NCBI RefSeq assembly: GCF_001590965.1
Contig: NZ_BCTW01000009.1
Coordinates: 124,001 to 188,000, forward strand
Direction of reading: 5' to 3'
Length of the DNA: 64,000 nucleotides
Source: Novosphingobium lentum NBRC 107847
GTDB taxonomy: Bacteria > Pseudomonadota > Alphaproteobacteria > Sphingomonadales > Sphingomonadaceae
In this document: positions 7,437 through 15,380 of the stretch, piece by piece
How positions within the stretch are numbered: position 1 is the stretch's first letter
Layout of the letters: the number at the start of each line of letters is the position of its first letter
Notes under the pieces: generated by a model
Told to the model about the DNA's origin: nothing
What the model saw: only the letters and a program-made list of their open reading frames with translations
The model's database searches: none
Translations under genes and position numbers: made by a program

Positions 7437-8882
7437 TTAGGACGTGAGCGTAGCCTCCACATTCTCCCAGCCGCCTCCGAGGGCCTTATAGAGAGCCGCA
7501 AGCTGCTGGAGCTGTGCGGCCTTGGCCTGGAGAGCGAGACGGTCGGCGGCGCTATAAGCGGACTGCGCTTGCAACAGCACCGTCAGGTCGTCCTCGCCGG
7601 CGGAATAGCGGGTACGAGCGAGCTGGAGCGCCTCACGCGCGTCTTCGCGAGCCTGGTTACGCTCGCTGGTGGTGCGTTCGGCCGACGCGAAGCGATTGAT
7701 CGCCGTTTCGCTATCAGACAGCGCATTCAGGACAGCGCGTTCGTAGCGGATCGCTGCGGCGTCTGAGCGGGCGTCGGCAGCGCGAATCTGAGCGCGAATG
7801 CGACCCGCCGAGAATATTGGCCAACGAAGCGAGGGACCTACCTGGAAGCGCAGGCTGTCGCTGGCGAACAAATCCCCCGGAGTTCTGGCTTGTTGTCCGA
7901 TTGCTCCGATAAGAGAGAAACGCGGAAAGAGTTCGGCCGTGGCGACGCCGACATCGGCGGTGGCGGCCGCGATCTCGCGTTCGGCCTGCCGGACGTCAGG
8001 CCTTCTGCGCAGGAGATCCGAGCGCAAGCCTACCGAGAAATCGAGGTCGCTTGTCGGCAAGGCAGTCGGGGCGGAGAGCTGCTCGTATCGAGCTTCTGGG
8101 GGCTCCCCGACCAGAACTGCGAGGCGGAAGGCGGCCGCGGTGGCGTCCGCCTCCAGACCCGGGATGGCACCCGCCGTTGTCCGCGCCTGGGCCTGAGCGC
8201 GTGTGAGATCGAAACGCGAGGCCGCACCGACGCGTAAGCGGTCCGCGACGATCTGGGCAATGCTAAATTGAGCGTCGGCGTCCTCGCGCACGCTCGCCCG
8301 GAGGGCCTGCGCGGTGCGAAGGTCTATATAGGAGCGAACGACTTCACCAATGACCTGAAGGATGACGCCACGCCGCGCTTCTTCGGCCGCCTCGACGCGA
8401 GCGTTGGCACTCTCCACGGCGCGCCGCGTGCCTCCCCACAGATCGATCTCCCAGGAGGCGTCGAAGCCGATGTCGTAGATGGAGAACTCCGGTTCGAGCG
8501 CCGGGATCTTACCTACCGGCAACTGCCCATTGGAGCTGAGACGATTCTCTGTGGCCACCCCCGCCGCCCCGACTTGGGGGAATTGGCGGCCGAGAACGGC
8601 GTCCCGGTTGGCGCGGGCCTCGCGCAGGCGCGCTGCGGCCTCGTCGAGGTCCTTGTTGTTGGCAATCGCCGCGTCGACCAATTCGATCAGAATGGGATCG
8701 TTGAGCTTGCGCCACCACGCGGCGTCCACTTCGGCCGTGTTGACCGGCGAAATCCAGGCCTCGCGAACGGGTACGGCTGGCGCCTCGAAGTCGGGCCCAA
8801 CAACACAGGCGCTTAACAGCAGGCACGGGATGGCCAGCCCAAGCGGCAGGCAACGACTGCTAATGCTGGGAAGTCTTTGCAC
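7437..8882 (-). CDS. Outer-membrane efflux lipoprotein, OprM/NodT family
   Basis: TolC-like channel of a tripartite pump; 481 residues, typical for the family. The signal peptide ends in a lipobox (LLLSAC), so it should be lipid-anchored in the outer membrane. The N-terminal VVGPDFEAPAVPV and the AAWWRKLNDPILIELVDAAI segment are characteristic of NodT-type factors. Two OEP repeats follow, with DIGFDASWEIDLWGGTRR in the first and SLRWPIFSAGRIRAQI in the second. It starts three bases after the stop of the chimeric TetR-domain gene and should work with the EmrA/EmrB-type proteins encoded upstream. Confidence 0.93.
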   Translation of the reverse strand: MQRLPSISSRCLPLGLAIPCLLLSACVVGPDFEAPAVPVREAWISPVNTAEVDAAWWRKLNDPILIELVDAAIANNKDLDEAAARLREARANRDAVLGRQFPQVGAAGVATENRLSSNGQLPVGKIPALEPEFSIYDIGFDASWEIDLWGGTRRAVESANARVEAAEEARRGVILQVIGEVVRSYIDLRTAQALRASVREDADAQFSIAQIVADRLRVGAASRFDLTRAQAQARTTAGAIPGLEADATAAAFRLAVLVGEPPEARYEQLSAPTALPTSDLDFSVGLRSDLLRRRPDVRQAEREIAAATADVGVATAELFPRFSLIGAIGQQARTPGDLFASDSLRFQVGPSLRWPIFSAGRIRAQIRAADARSDAAAIRYERAVLNALSDSETAINRFASAERTTSERNQAREDAREALQLARTRYSAGEDDLTVLLQAQSAYSAADRLALQAKAAQLQQLAALYKALGGGWENVEATLTS

Positions 8883-8885
8883 TGG

Positions 8886-9899
8886 CTATTGTCCTTCATT
8901 GACGGGCGCCGTCGCCCGGCCAGCGGTCATGCCGTCTAGGAACAGCTTCACCGCAGTGCGCGCGCGGAGGTCTATTTCGGAGGGCGTGGGCACATCACCG
9001 ATTTGCAGGATCGCCTGCAGGTGAATGTCGCCGTGGAGCATGGCAAGGAACTGCCTTGCTCCGGCATCGCAATCGGAAAGCTCGATATGGCCGTCGCGAA
9101 CAGCCTGCTCGAGAATCTTGGAGAGAACCGCGATCGCACGCTTGGGGCCGTGTTCGGCATAAATCCGCGTGGCCGCTGGATATCGCTCGGCCTCGAGAAC
9201 GGCGGTGTAGCAGACCTCGAGAAGCGACGGCGTCATCATCGCCTCAAGTAGATTGCGGCCGATGATGGTCAAAAGCTCACGGAATGGCAGGGAGAGCTGA
9301 TCGGCGCTGACCGCGAGGGCGCTGTCGGAATGCTGGCTCACCACCTTGGTGAACTGCTCGACCAGAAGGGTCTCGACACTTTCGCGGCTGGTGTCCTTCT
9401 CTCGCAGCAATTGAAGGTACAGCCCGTGCGGCGTCCAGGTGAAGCTCCGTCGGCCGAGAACGAAGGCCGTAAGGACGGCGCAGTTTGACCAGCCTCGGAC
9501 CTGGCTGGCGTGGCCAGGCACGGCTTCACGCACTCTCAGGATGTCCCCCGTGCCGCCCCAGCGCAGGAACTTGACCGCATCGGCCGGCGGCAGGACCGTG
9601 ACCATCATGCGCGACCACCAAGGCTCAACGAGAATCCAGCTTCCGGTGTTCGTCGGTCGCATCGCAAACACGTGCTTGTGCTTGCTGAACACGAAGCGGT
9701 GCCACCATTGCGCTTGCAGTCCGGGGACGAAGCAGATGATCCATTCGACCGGGTCGAGCGTGACGAGAGAGCCGTTCTCGTCAGCGCTGTTGGCAAGGTC
9801 CGCCGGAACGGCGGACACGACTTTTTGGTCGACGCCGGGGCTGTTCCTGCGACGGAGCCAAGCGGCGCGGATCTGAGGGGTGTCGTCGCGGTCGAACAT
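8886..9899 (-). CDS. Chimera: phage-type Cys domain fused to TetR ligand domain
   Basis: A 337-residue protein with two unrelated halves. Residues about 45-165 contain WIICFVPGLQAQWWHRFVF, HKHVFAM, SWILVEPWW and GWSNCAVLTAFVLG, then WTPHGLYLQLLR. This resembles a domain seen in phage and plasmid hypothetical proteins. The His-then-Asn-Cys order would fit a permuted papain-like (NlpC/LRAT) fold, but that is a guess. Residues about 170-330 match the AefR-like C-terminal domain of TetR proteins (AEHGPKRAIAVLSKILE). The TetR helix-turn-helix is absent. The ATG at 9899 overlaps the stop of the upstream TetR-like gene as ATGA. It may sense a ligand without binding DNA. Longer upstream readings of this frame are shadows. 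Confidence 0.75.
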   Translation of the reverse strand: MFDRDDTPQIRAAWLRRRNSPGVDQKVVSAVPADLANSADENGSLVTLDPVEWIICFVPGLQAQWWHRFVFSKHKHVFAMRPTNTGSWILVEPWWSRMMVTVLPPADAVKFLRWGGTGDILRVREAVPGHASQVRGWSNCAVLTAFVLGRRSFTWTPHGLYLQLLREKDTSRESVETLLVEQFTKVVSQHSDSALAVSADQLSLPFRELLTIIGRNLLEAMMTPSLLEVCYTAVLEAERYPAATRIYAEHGPKRAIAVLSKILEQAVRDGHIELSDCDAGARQFLAMLHGDIHLQAILQIGDVPTPSEIDLRARTAVKLFLDGMTAGRATAPVNEGQ

Positions 9900-10531
9900 C
9901 ACGCCTGCCCGCGCGCGCAGCCGTTCAGAACCAGATCGATGCTCGCGGCGACGGGCTCTGCGGCGTCGGCTGCTGTGGTTGAGCCTGCGGGATGCAGCAT
10001 AAGCGCCTTGTATAGGGGTTCTCGAAGCATCCCCATGAGCTGTTCGGCCGCGAGGTGCGCGTCGGATACCGACAAGACGCCTAGGCCATGCGCTCGCGAG
10101 AAAAACTTCCGAAGTTCGAGGGCAACCGAAGCTGGGCCCGCGTCGTAAACCCGTTTGCGCAAATCGGGGCTGCGCGCGCCTTCCGCCATCATCAGCCGCA
10201 CCAGCGCGATGATGGAGCTTGAATATTCCCGCCACGCCAAGGTGCCGAATTCGGTCAGCACACGCCGCACCAAGTCCAGGTCGGCGATCCGTTGAGCCCC
10301 GGTCAGGGGCGTGATGAGGTAGGCGGCTTTGCGCTCCGCGATCGCGACGAGAAGGTCATCGATGCAGCCGAAGGCGGAGAGAATTTCGTCGTGCGAATAG
10401 CCTTCGCGTTCGAGGACAGGATCGAGACCAAGCAGCGTGCCGTGTGGATCTTCGAGGCTCAGGGTAAGCGTCTGCAGCATCGCGTCGCGATGCTCAGGAC
10501 CGTTGGCGGAGTTGGTGGGGTTGCCGATCAT
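9899..10531 (-). CDS. Divergent TetR-like protein with degenerate HTH
   Basis: A 210-residue protein. The region GLDPVLEREGYSHDEILSAF then DDLLVAIAERKAAY aligns with the second half of a TetR helix-turn-helix and the following helix. The usual first helix (AAxxLFxxxGYxxTS) is not recognisable and the recognition helix is altered. The rest is all-helical like a TetR ligand domain (LDLVRRVLTEFGTLAWREY, AGPASVALELRKFF). The start at 10531 has AGGAAGG upstream and lies just after the stop of the MFS gene, so it belongs to the efflux operon. It may be a weak or altered DNA binder, or a ligand-binding partner for another TetR. Confidence 0.7.
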   Translation of the reverse strand: MIGNPTNSANGPEHRDAMLQTLTLSLEDPHGTLLGLDPVLEREGYSHDEILSAFGCIDDLLVAIAERKAAYLITPLTGAQRIADLDLVRRVLTEFGTLAWREYSSSIIALVRLMMAEGARSPDLRKRVYDAGPASVALELRKFFSRAHGLGVLSVSDAHLAAEQLMGMLREPLYKALMLHPAGSTTAADAAEPVAASIDLVLNGCARGQA

Positions 10532-10532
10532 G

Positions 10533-12137
10533 CTAGACGCCTTCCTCTGCTGAGAGCTGCGCACGACGCGCCTTTCCCGCGCGCGAGAGAGCGATCTTGA
10601 TCGCGATGAGCACCGGCGCGGCGATCACGAAGAGCAGGGCTACTGCATTGAAGGCCGTGTTGAAGGCGATGACGGTGGACTGTCCACCGACGGCCCGCCC
10701 TAGAAGCAGCGAAGCGGCCTGGTTTGCTCCGGCGGCATCCATGCCCCGTCCGATCAGCATCGCAGTCGTGGTCGCGAGGCGCTCGGCAACGGCGGGGGTG
10801 CCTGCGCTGATGGAGGCTCCCAAGACCGCCTGATTGCCGACTACCTGATGATCGATGAGCGTCTGCAGGGTCGCGACGCCTATCAACCCGCCCAGTTGGC
10901 GGCCGACGTTAAATAGTCCGATACCGGACGCAACGAGATGCTTTGGCAGGCCGCCGAATGCGATGAGGGTGATCGACAGAAACAGGAACCCCAACCCGAG
11001 GCCCCGCAAGAGGATCGCGGGCATCATGTCATCGGAGCCGCTCTGGCTGGTCGACCATGACAGCATCCACATCGCGACCATGATCAGGAGAATACCAAGG
11101 GGGACGGTGGCAATCGGTGGAATCTTGCGCGCCTGCATCAGGAGCGCTGCGAGAAGAAGCGCCCCAACGAAAAGTCCGCCGCTTGGAAGAAGGAGTTGCC
11201 CTGCGTCGGTCGGCGTGAAGGCCAGAACGGAAACTGCGAAAGCGGGTATCAGAAAGGCGCTTCCAAAGAGTGCGGCCCCTGCGACAAAGCTGACAACGAA
11301 AGCAAAAGCGAAGTCGTCGGTCTTGAATGCGCCGAACTGGAGCAGGGTTTGCTGACGCGTCGTGATTTGGCGCACGACAAAAGCACCGAACGCGGCGACG
11401 GCTCCGATCGTCAGCCAGACGATGCGTGGCTCATCGAACCAGTTCCAGCGGCTTCCTTGGCTGCAGATGTAGGTCACGCAGCCGAGGCTCGTCGCGAAGA
11501 AGGCAAAGCCGATCCAGTCGAATGGGCCGGTCTGCGATACTTCGTCCGGTCCCGCATCCGACATGAGGAGAAGGCCGACGGCCCCTATCGCAATCGGAGC
11601 GTTCCCGAAGAAAATCCATGTCCAGGATTGATTGTCGAGCAACCAGCCCTGCAGTGCCGGAGCAATCGTCGCCGGCGCAACCACGGACCCCATTGCGAAA
11701 AGCGCCTGGACAATGGGCTGCTGTTCTCGAGGGTAGGAAAAAAATAGCAGCGTTTGGCCGGCGACGAGCAGGACGCCGCCTGCGAAGCCTTGAACGACGC
11801 GAAGGGTCGTGAGCGCTCCGAGATCGACAGTGACAGCCGCGAGCGCACAGGCCGCGCCCATGATGACGGTAGCCCAGAGGATCAGCTTTCGCGGTCCGAA
11901 ATAGGAGATCAGCCATGGTGCTGCGACAAAGCCCATCAGCTTGAGACCGGTATAGCCCATGTCGAGCCACGCGAACTCGTCGGGCGTGGCGTAGGTGTCA
12001 CCGAGGATGTCGCCGCGTCCGAGCGAAAGAACTGTGCTCGCCACAGCTTCCGTGACCGATGCAAGGAGGACCGCAGCGATGAGGATGCCGCCGTGAGTCT
12101 GTACCGATTTGCGTTCAGAGGTCGTTATGGCAATCAT
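10533..12137 (-). CDS. EmrB-like multidrug efflux MFS transporter (DHA2 family)
   Basis: Inner-membrane proton-driven drug exporter; 534 residues with 14 predicted helices, as in the DHA2 family. Helix 1 reads ILIAAVLLASVTEAVASTVL, and the region around RVVQGFAGGVLLVAGQTLL matches the family's motif C area. Its start overlaps the end of the membrane-fusion gene by four bases (ATGA), so the two are coupled. With that adaptor and the OprM/NodT channel it forms a complete EmrAB-TolC-type pump. Substrates are unknown; EmrAB systems typically export hydrophobic organic compounds. Confidence 0.92.
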   Translation of the reverse strand: MIAITTSERKSVQTHGGILIAAVLLASVTEAVASTVLSLGRGDILGDTYATPDEFAWLDMGYTGLKLMGFVAAPWLISYFGPRKLILWATVIMGAACALAAVTVDLGALTTLRVVQGFAGGVLLVAGQTLLFFSYPREQQPIVQALFAMGSVVAPATIAPALQGWLLDNQSWTWIFFGNAPIAIGAVGLLLMSDAGPDEVSQTGPFDWIGFAFFATSLGCVTYICSQGSRWNWFDEPRIVWLTIGAVAAFGAFVVRQITTRQQTLLQFGAFKTDDFAFAFVVSFVAGAALFGSAFLIPAFAVSVLAFTPTDAGQLLLPSGGLFVGALLLAALLMQARKIPPIATVPLGILLIMVAMWMLSWSTSQSGSDDMMPAILLRGLGLGFLFLSITLIAFGGLPKHLVASGIGLFNVGRQLGGLIGVATLQTLIDHQVVGNQAVLGASISAGTPAVAERLATTTAMLIGRGMDAAGANQAASLLLGRAVGGQSTVIAFNTAFNAVALLFVIAAPVLIAIKIALSRAGKARRAQLSAEEGV

Positions 12138-13165
12138 GAGCCACTTCCGCGCTCGATCTCCACTCGCGCGGAGAGACCGGGGACGATCCTGCCCGGCAGT
12201 GGATTGTTCACCAGCCGGATCTTGACCGGCACTCGCTGGACGACACGGATGAAATTCCCGGTTGCGTTATCGGCGGGGAGCAGGCTGAAGGCCGAGCCGC
12301 TGCCCGGTGCGAAACTGTCCACAACGCCTTCAAAAGTACGATCCGGGTAGCCGTCGATCGAAATTCGAGCCCGCTGTCCTGGCCGGATGTTGGCGACTTG
12401 GGTCTCCTTGAAATTCGCGACGAGCCAAACGTCATTCACGGGAACGATGTCGAGAAGCGGCGCGCCCGGCGCGACGAGACGACCGACGCGGACCTGTCGA
12501 TTGCCCACCACGCCTCCTACCGGTGCGCGCACGACAGTGCTCTCAAGGTCGAGCCTTGCAAGGTCGCGCGCAGCTTCGGCCTGCGCGACGGCGGCCACGG
12601 CGGCTTCGCGCTGGGTGCCGAGTACGGTGATCCGTTCCTGCTGAGCATCCACGGTTGCAGAGGCGGCGGCCACACCAGCTTCCGCGCGAGTGCGGGCCGC
12701 GTCGCTTTCATCGACCTGCGCTTGGCTGACCGCGCTCGACCGGATGAGTTCTCGACGGCGGTCGCTAGCCTTCGTGGCGAGATTTAGTTCAGCGAGTGCG
12801 GCTTGCCGCTGCGCCGTCGCTTGGCGGATCGTGGCACGTTGCAGCGTCGTGTCTGCGGCGGTGTTTGCGAGGCGAGCCTTGGCTGCCTCGACATTAGCAT
12901 CTGCTTGCGCGAGGCGGGCCCGGTAGTCGCGATCGTCAATTCGAAACAGGACATCGCCCGCTCTGACGGTCTGATTGTCGGCGACCTCGACGCTCATCAC
13001 ATAGCCACCGACTTTTGGAGCGAGCGAGGTGATGTCGCCACGCACAAAGGCGTTGTCGGTAGAGGTTTCGCCACTCGACTTGGCCCAGGTCCATGCGACC
13101 GCACCGAGCACGATCGCGGTGAGGCACAGCACTACGCCGATAAGCTTCTTGTTGGGCCGCGCCAT
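12134..13165 (-). CDS. EmrA/HlyD-type membrane fusion protein
   Basis: Periplasmic adaptor of the tripartite pump; 343 residues. One membrane anchor lies at about residues 8-28 (IGVVLCLTAIVLGAVAW). The lipoyl half-motif follows (DNAFVRGDITSLAPKVGGYV), then FRIDDRDYRARLAQADANVE opening a long coiled-coil hairpin, then the second lipoyl half (VRAPVGGVVGNRQVRVG) and the beta-barrel domain (PVNDVWLVANFKETQV). The last motif is typical of EmrA. It is the first gene of the eight-gene efflux operon, and two palindromic operators lie 12-55 bp upstream of its start. Confidence 0.92.
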   Translation of the reverse strand: MARPNKKLIGVVLCLTAIVLGAVAWTWAKSSGETSTDNAFVRGDITSLAPKVGGYVMSVEVADNQTVRAGDVLFRIDDRDYRARLAQADANVEAAKARLANTAADTTLQRATIRQATAQRQAALAELNLATKASDRRRELIRSSAVSQAQVDESDAARTRAEAGVAAASATVDAQQERITVLGTQREAAVAAVAQAEAARDLARLDLESTVVRAPVGGVVGNRQVRVGRLVAPGAPLLDIVPVNDVWLVANFKETQVANIRPGQRARISIDGYPDRTFEGVVDSFAPGSGSAFSLLPADNATGNFIRVVQRVPVKIRLVNNPLPGRIVPGLSARVEIERGSGS

Positions 13166-13176
13166 GCTCCGCCTCC

Positions 13177-13192
13177 GGTAATGGGTGTTACC
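13177..13192. promoter_or_regulatory. Operator copy 1, GGTAA-N6-TTACC
   Basis: GGTAATGGGTGTTACC is a 16-bp site with 5-bp inverted arms, 12 bp upstream of the EmrA-like start. A near-identical copy lies 28 bp further on. Position between the divergent efflux operon and a TetR gene makes it a likely TetR operator. Confidence 0.78.
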
Positions 13193-13204
13193 ATTGACCG
13201 GTAC

Positions 13205-13220
13205 GGTAATGGACGTTACC
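13205..13220. promoter_or_regulatory. Operator copy 2, GGTAA-N6-TTACC
   Basis: GGTAATGGACGTTACC matches copy 1 at 14 of 16 positions. It overlaps a GGTACGG half-site at 13200-13206 that recurs upstream of the second TetR gene. Two repressor dimers could bind here and control both divergent transcripts. Confidence 0.78.
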
Positions 13221-13257
13221 AGTCAAGGGGATTTGACGAAATGAGGTGACGGACGCG

Positions 13258-13878
13258 ATGGTTGCAGCGAAATTGGATCGGACCTTGGGGCGACGTGAAG
13301 CCCTGCTGGCAGCGGCTGCCGAAGTGTTCTTCGAGCAGGGCTACGCGGCAACCAGTATCGATGCGATCATCGAGCGCGTGGGCGGATCGAAGCGCAATAT
13401 TTACAATGAGTTTGGAAGCAAGGAGGGCATGTTCACAGCGCTCGTCAGCAAATTTGCCGAGGAAGTCCTATCCTCTCTAGTCATCGATGAGATCATGGGA
13501 CGGAATTTGCGCGAAACTCTGATCGCCTTTGGTGAACATCTAATGGGCGCCTATATGTCTCCGGCCCTGATTGGCGTGTATCGGACGGTGGTCGCGGAGG
13601 CCAATCGGTATCCCACGCTCGGAAAGACGTTCTATGAGAACGGGCCCGCGCGGGCGACCGGGCGACTTGCCGAGGTGCTAGAAGCGGCAAAGGCGCGTGG
13701 CGAAATTCATGCCGACGACTGCTTCCGAGCCGCGAGCCATTTTGTGGGGATGATCCGCGACAACCTCCACCTTCAGGTGGTTCTAGGGCTGCGGTCGCCC
13801 CCAGATGCGGAGGAGGCACGCATCGCCGTCCTTTCGGCCGTCGACGTCTTCCTAGGTGGAGTGGCATCACGCCGATAG
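13258..13878 (+). CDS. TetR/AcrR repressor divergent from the efflux operon
   Basis: Repressor of about 206 residues, transcribed away from the pump genes. The N-terminal domain is canonical: LLAAAAEVFFEQGYAATSI, AIIERVGGSKRNIYNEFGSK, EGMF. The C-terminal domain is AefR-like (VVAEANRYPTLGKTFYENGP). I prefer the ATG at 13258, which has GAGG upstream; a GTG at 13246 would add four residues. It most likely binds the twin GGTAA-N6-TTACC sites between it and the emrA-like gene, repressing the operon and itself until an inducer binds. Confidence 0.92.
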   Translation: MVAAKLDRTLGRREALLAAAAEVFFEQGYAATSIDAIIERVGGSKRNIYNEFGSKEGMFTALVSKFAEEVLSSLVIDEIMGRNLRETLIAFGEHLMGAYMSPALIGVYRTVVAEANRYPTLGKTFYENGPARATGRLAEVLEAAKARGEIHADDCFRAASHFVGMIRDNLHLQVVLGLRSPPDAEEARIAVLSAVDVFLGGVASRR

Positions 13879-14061
13879 CGCGAAATCGGATCCAGAGCTC
13901 GGTAAGCGCGGCTTTTCTTTATTCGTGCAGTGGGCCTGGCGAGCGCGATTGACGACCTCCCGAACATCTTCTGGTGTTACCCCGTCGCGCTGCATGACCA
14001 GCTGCACGATGGGATCGGCCAGAAGTTCGTCGAGCGTGAATTCCTTGTTTGCTTCTGCCAT
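13867..14061 (-). CDS. Small acidic conserved hypothetical protein
   Basis: Unknown function; 64 residues. The N-terminal half is regular and helical-looking (FTLDELLADPIVQLVMQRDGV then PEDVREVVNRARQA); the tail is basic and irregular. It starts at 14061 and its 3' end overlaps the end of the convergent TetR gene by 12 bp. No family recognised. It is on the same strand as the SPW-repeat gene 84 bp upstream and may share its transcript. Confidence 0.6.
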   Translation of the reverse strand: MAEANKEFTLDELLADPIVQLVMQRDGVTPEDVREVVNRARQAHCTNKEKPRLPSSGSDFALSA

Positions 14062-14144
14062 GGGGCCGCCCTACTTGTTCTACAGGCTGCAGCGCGAGGG
14101 GGGAGCCAAATTTGACTCTCCCCTCGGTAGCTCTTCTGGACAAG

Positions 14145-14516
14145 TTAGCGGCCGTGGGCTGGACGGTCGTGGGTGATGCCCTGCGACCGCCGCGCCGACA
14201 TGAGTTGCACGGTCGCGATAGTGGCGACGCAGATGCCGATGAGAACATGCGTCCACATCGCCGTCTGGGCCGCGCCGAAGCCGAGCACGAACGGCGCGGC
14301 GATCGCCCAGCAGCCTAGTGCGATATTAGACCACTCCGCCCACGCGCCGTAACGTCCGAGGGCGACCGCCGAGCAGCAGACGACGAGCAGACCCACAATG
14401 CCGGCGTTCCACGCCGCTGCAGGTATGGCGCCGAACGCGAGTGCTGCGCAGGCGAGGCCGAGTCCGAGGAGCAGATTGGTCCACTCGAGCCCCTTGCTTG
14501 GTACTTCCGTTTTCAT
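14145..14516 (-). CDS. SPW-repeat membrane protein
   Basis: A 123-residue integral membrane protein with four hydrophobic segments in two similar halves. Each half carries the pattern of the SPW repeat family: WTNLLLGLGLACAALAFG in the first, then WSNIALGCWAIAAPFVLGF in the second. The role of the family is unknown. It is divergent from a TetR gene, and the 212-bp gap between them holds an operator resembling those of the efflux operon. It is therefore probably TetR-controlled. Confidence 0.82.
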   Translation of the reverse strand: MKTEVPSKGLEWTNLLLGLGLACAALAFGAIPAAAWNAGIVGLLVVCCSAVALGRYGAWAEWSNIALGCWAIAAPFVLGFGAAQTAMWTHVLIGICVATIATVQLMSARRSQGITHDRPAHGR

Positions 14517-14541
14517 TTCCTATCTCCTTTGGTGCAGGTCC

Positions 14542-14557
14542 GGTAATGTACCGTACC
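14542..14557. promoter_or_regulatory. TetR-type operator upstream of the SPW gene
   Basis: GGTAATGTACCGTACC matches the 16-bp site at 13205 at 13 of 16 positions. It contains a perfect CGGTA-ATG-TACCG inverted repeat (14541-14553) and lies 26 bp before the SPW-repeat start. This suggests the two neighbouring TetR proteins recognise related sites. Confidence 0.65.
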
Positions 14558-14675
14558 ATCTCTTAAACCTCGTAAGGCCGATAGGGTTCCGGAGGAATTT
14601 TGGCGGATTGAATGGAAGTTACCCGGTGCCTTCTCGGCACCTGACTGAAAGCTTCGGGCAAACGCAATGCGGGAT

Positions 14676-14688
14676 ACGGAACCGTACC
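14676..14688. promoter_or_regulatory. Operator-like site upstream of the second TetR gene
   Basis: ACGGAACCGT is an inverted repeat with a 2-bp centre, running into CCGTACC, the half-site also found at 14551 and 20412. It lies 41-53 bp upstream of the TTG start of the TetR gene, a reasonable autoregulatory position. Confidence 0.5.
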
Positions 14689-14728
14689 GTCTCCTATAGA
14701 TTCAACGAATAACAAAAGGAGATCAGAT

Positions 14729-15346
14729 TTGTCGGAAAACGGTCACGATCGGCGAGCGGCACAGCGACGCGAGGAAATTCTAGCCATTGCTACCGAAGTC
14801 TTCTTCGCGAAGGGCTTCTCGAGGACGTCGATCGACGACGTGTTGGAGCGTATTGGTGGGTCTAAGCGCACGCTGTATAGGCACTTCCCAGGGAAGGAGG
14901 CGCTATTCACTGCCATTGTCACCACGTTCTCGGATCGGGCTTCCAATTTTGCACCCACCACGAGATCGGGCGAATTGCGACCCCTCCTTCTTGAGTTGGG
15001 AGAGCACTACCTCGAAAACCTCCTCTCAAAAGACGTTGTCGCAATGTTTCGAATGGCGGTCGCCGAGGCACCCCACTTCCCGGAAGTGACAAAGGTTGTC
15101 TACGAGAATGGGCCAAAGCGCGCTTGCGAGCTGCTGGCGAAGAAATTCTTGGAGTATAACGAGAGCGGCCAGGAGAAGATCGACGATCCCGCGGAAGCCG
15201 CGCAGGCCTTCCTGGCGACACTCAGAGGCGACTTGTTCTTCAGGGTACTCTTGACTGCATACAAGCCAACGCCGACCCAAGTTAAGAAAAGCGTCGCCGC
15301 CGCCGCCGATTACTTCTTGAAGACGCATGTGAGCAGCAGAATGTGA
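14729..15346 (+). CDS. TetR/AcrR repressor, TTG start
   Basis: Repressor of 205 residues. It starts with TTG at 14729, seven bases after AAAAGGAG; no ATG fits as well. The helix-turn-helix is canonical: ILAIATEVFFAKGFSRTSI, DVLERIGGSKRTLYRHFPGK, EALF. The C-terminal domain is AefR-like (MAVAEAPHFPEVTKVVYENG). It is similar in both halves to the TetR gene at 13258, so they may be duplicates. It is divergent from the SPW-repeat gene and ends 34 bp before the convergent DUF3159 gene. Confidence 0.92.
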   Translation: MSENGHDRRAAQRREEILAIATEVFFAKGFSRTSIDDVLERIGGSKRTLYRHFPGKEALFTAIVTTFSDRASNFAPTTRSGELRPLLLELGEHYLENLLSKDVVAMFRMAVAEAPHFPEVTKVVYENGPKRACELLAKKFLEYNESGQEKIDDPAEAAQAFLATLRGDLFFRVLLTAYKPTPTQVKKSVAAAADYFLKTHVSSRM

Positions 15347-15380
15347 TTGTCTGTCGCGCGGATTCGGGGCGAACCCAAGT

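Noticed and set aside
9900..10235. N-terminal extension of the chimeric protein frame
   Set aside because: This part is Arg/Gly-rich, overlaps the TetR-like gene in another frame, and the ATG at 9899 with ATGA overlap is a natural start.
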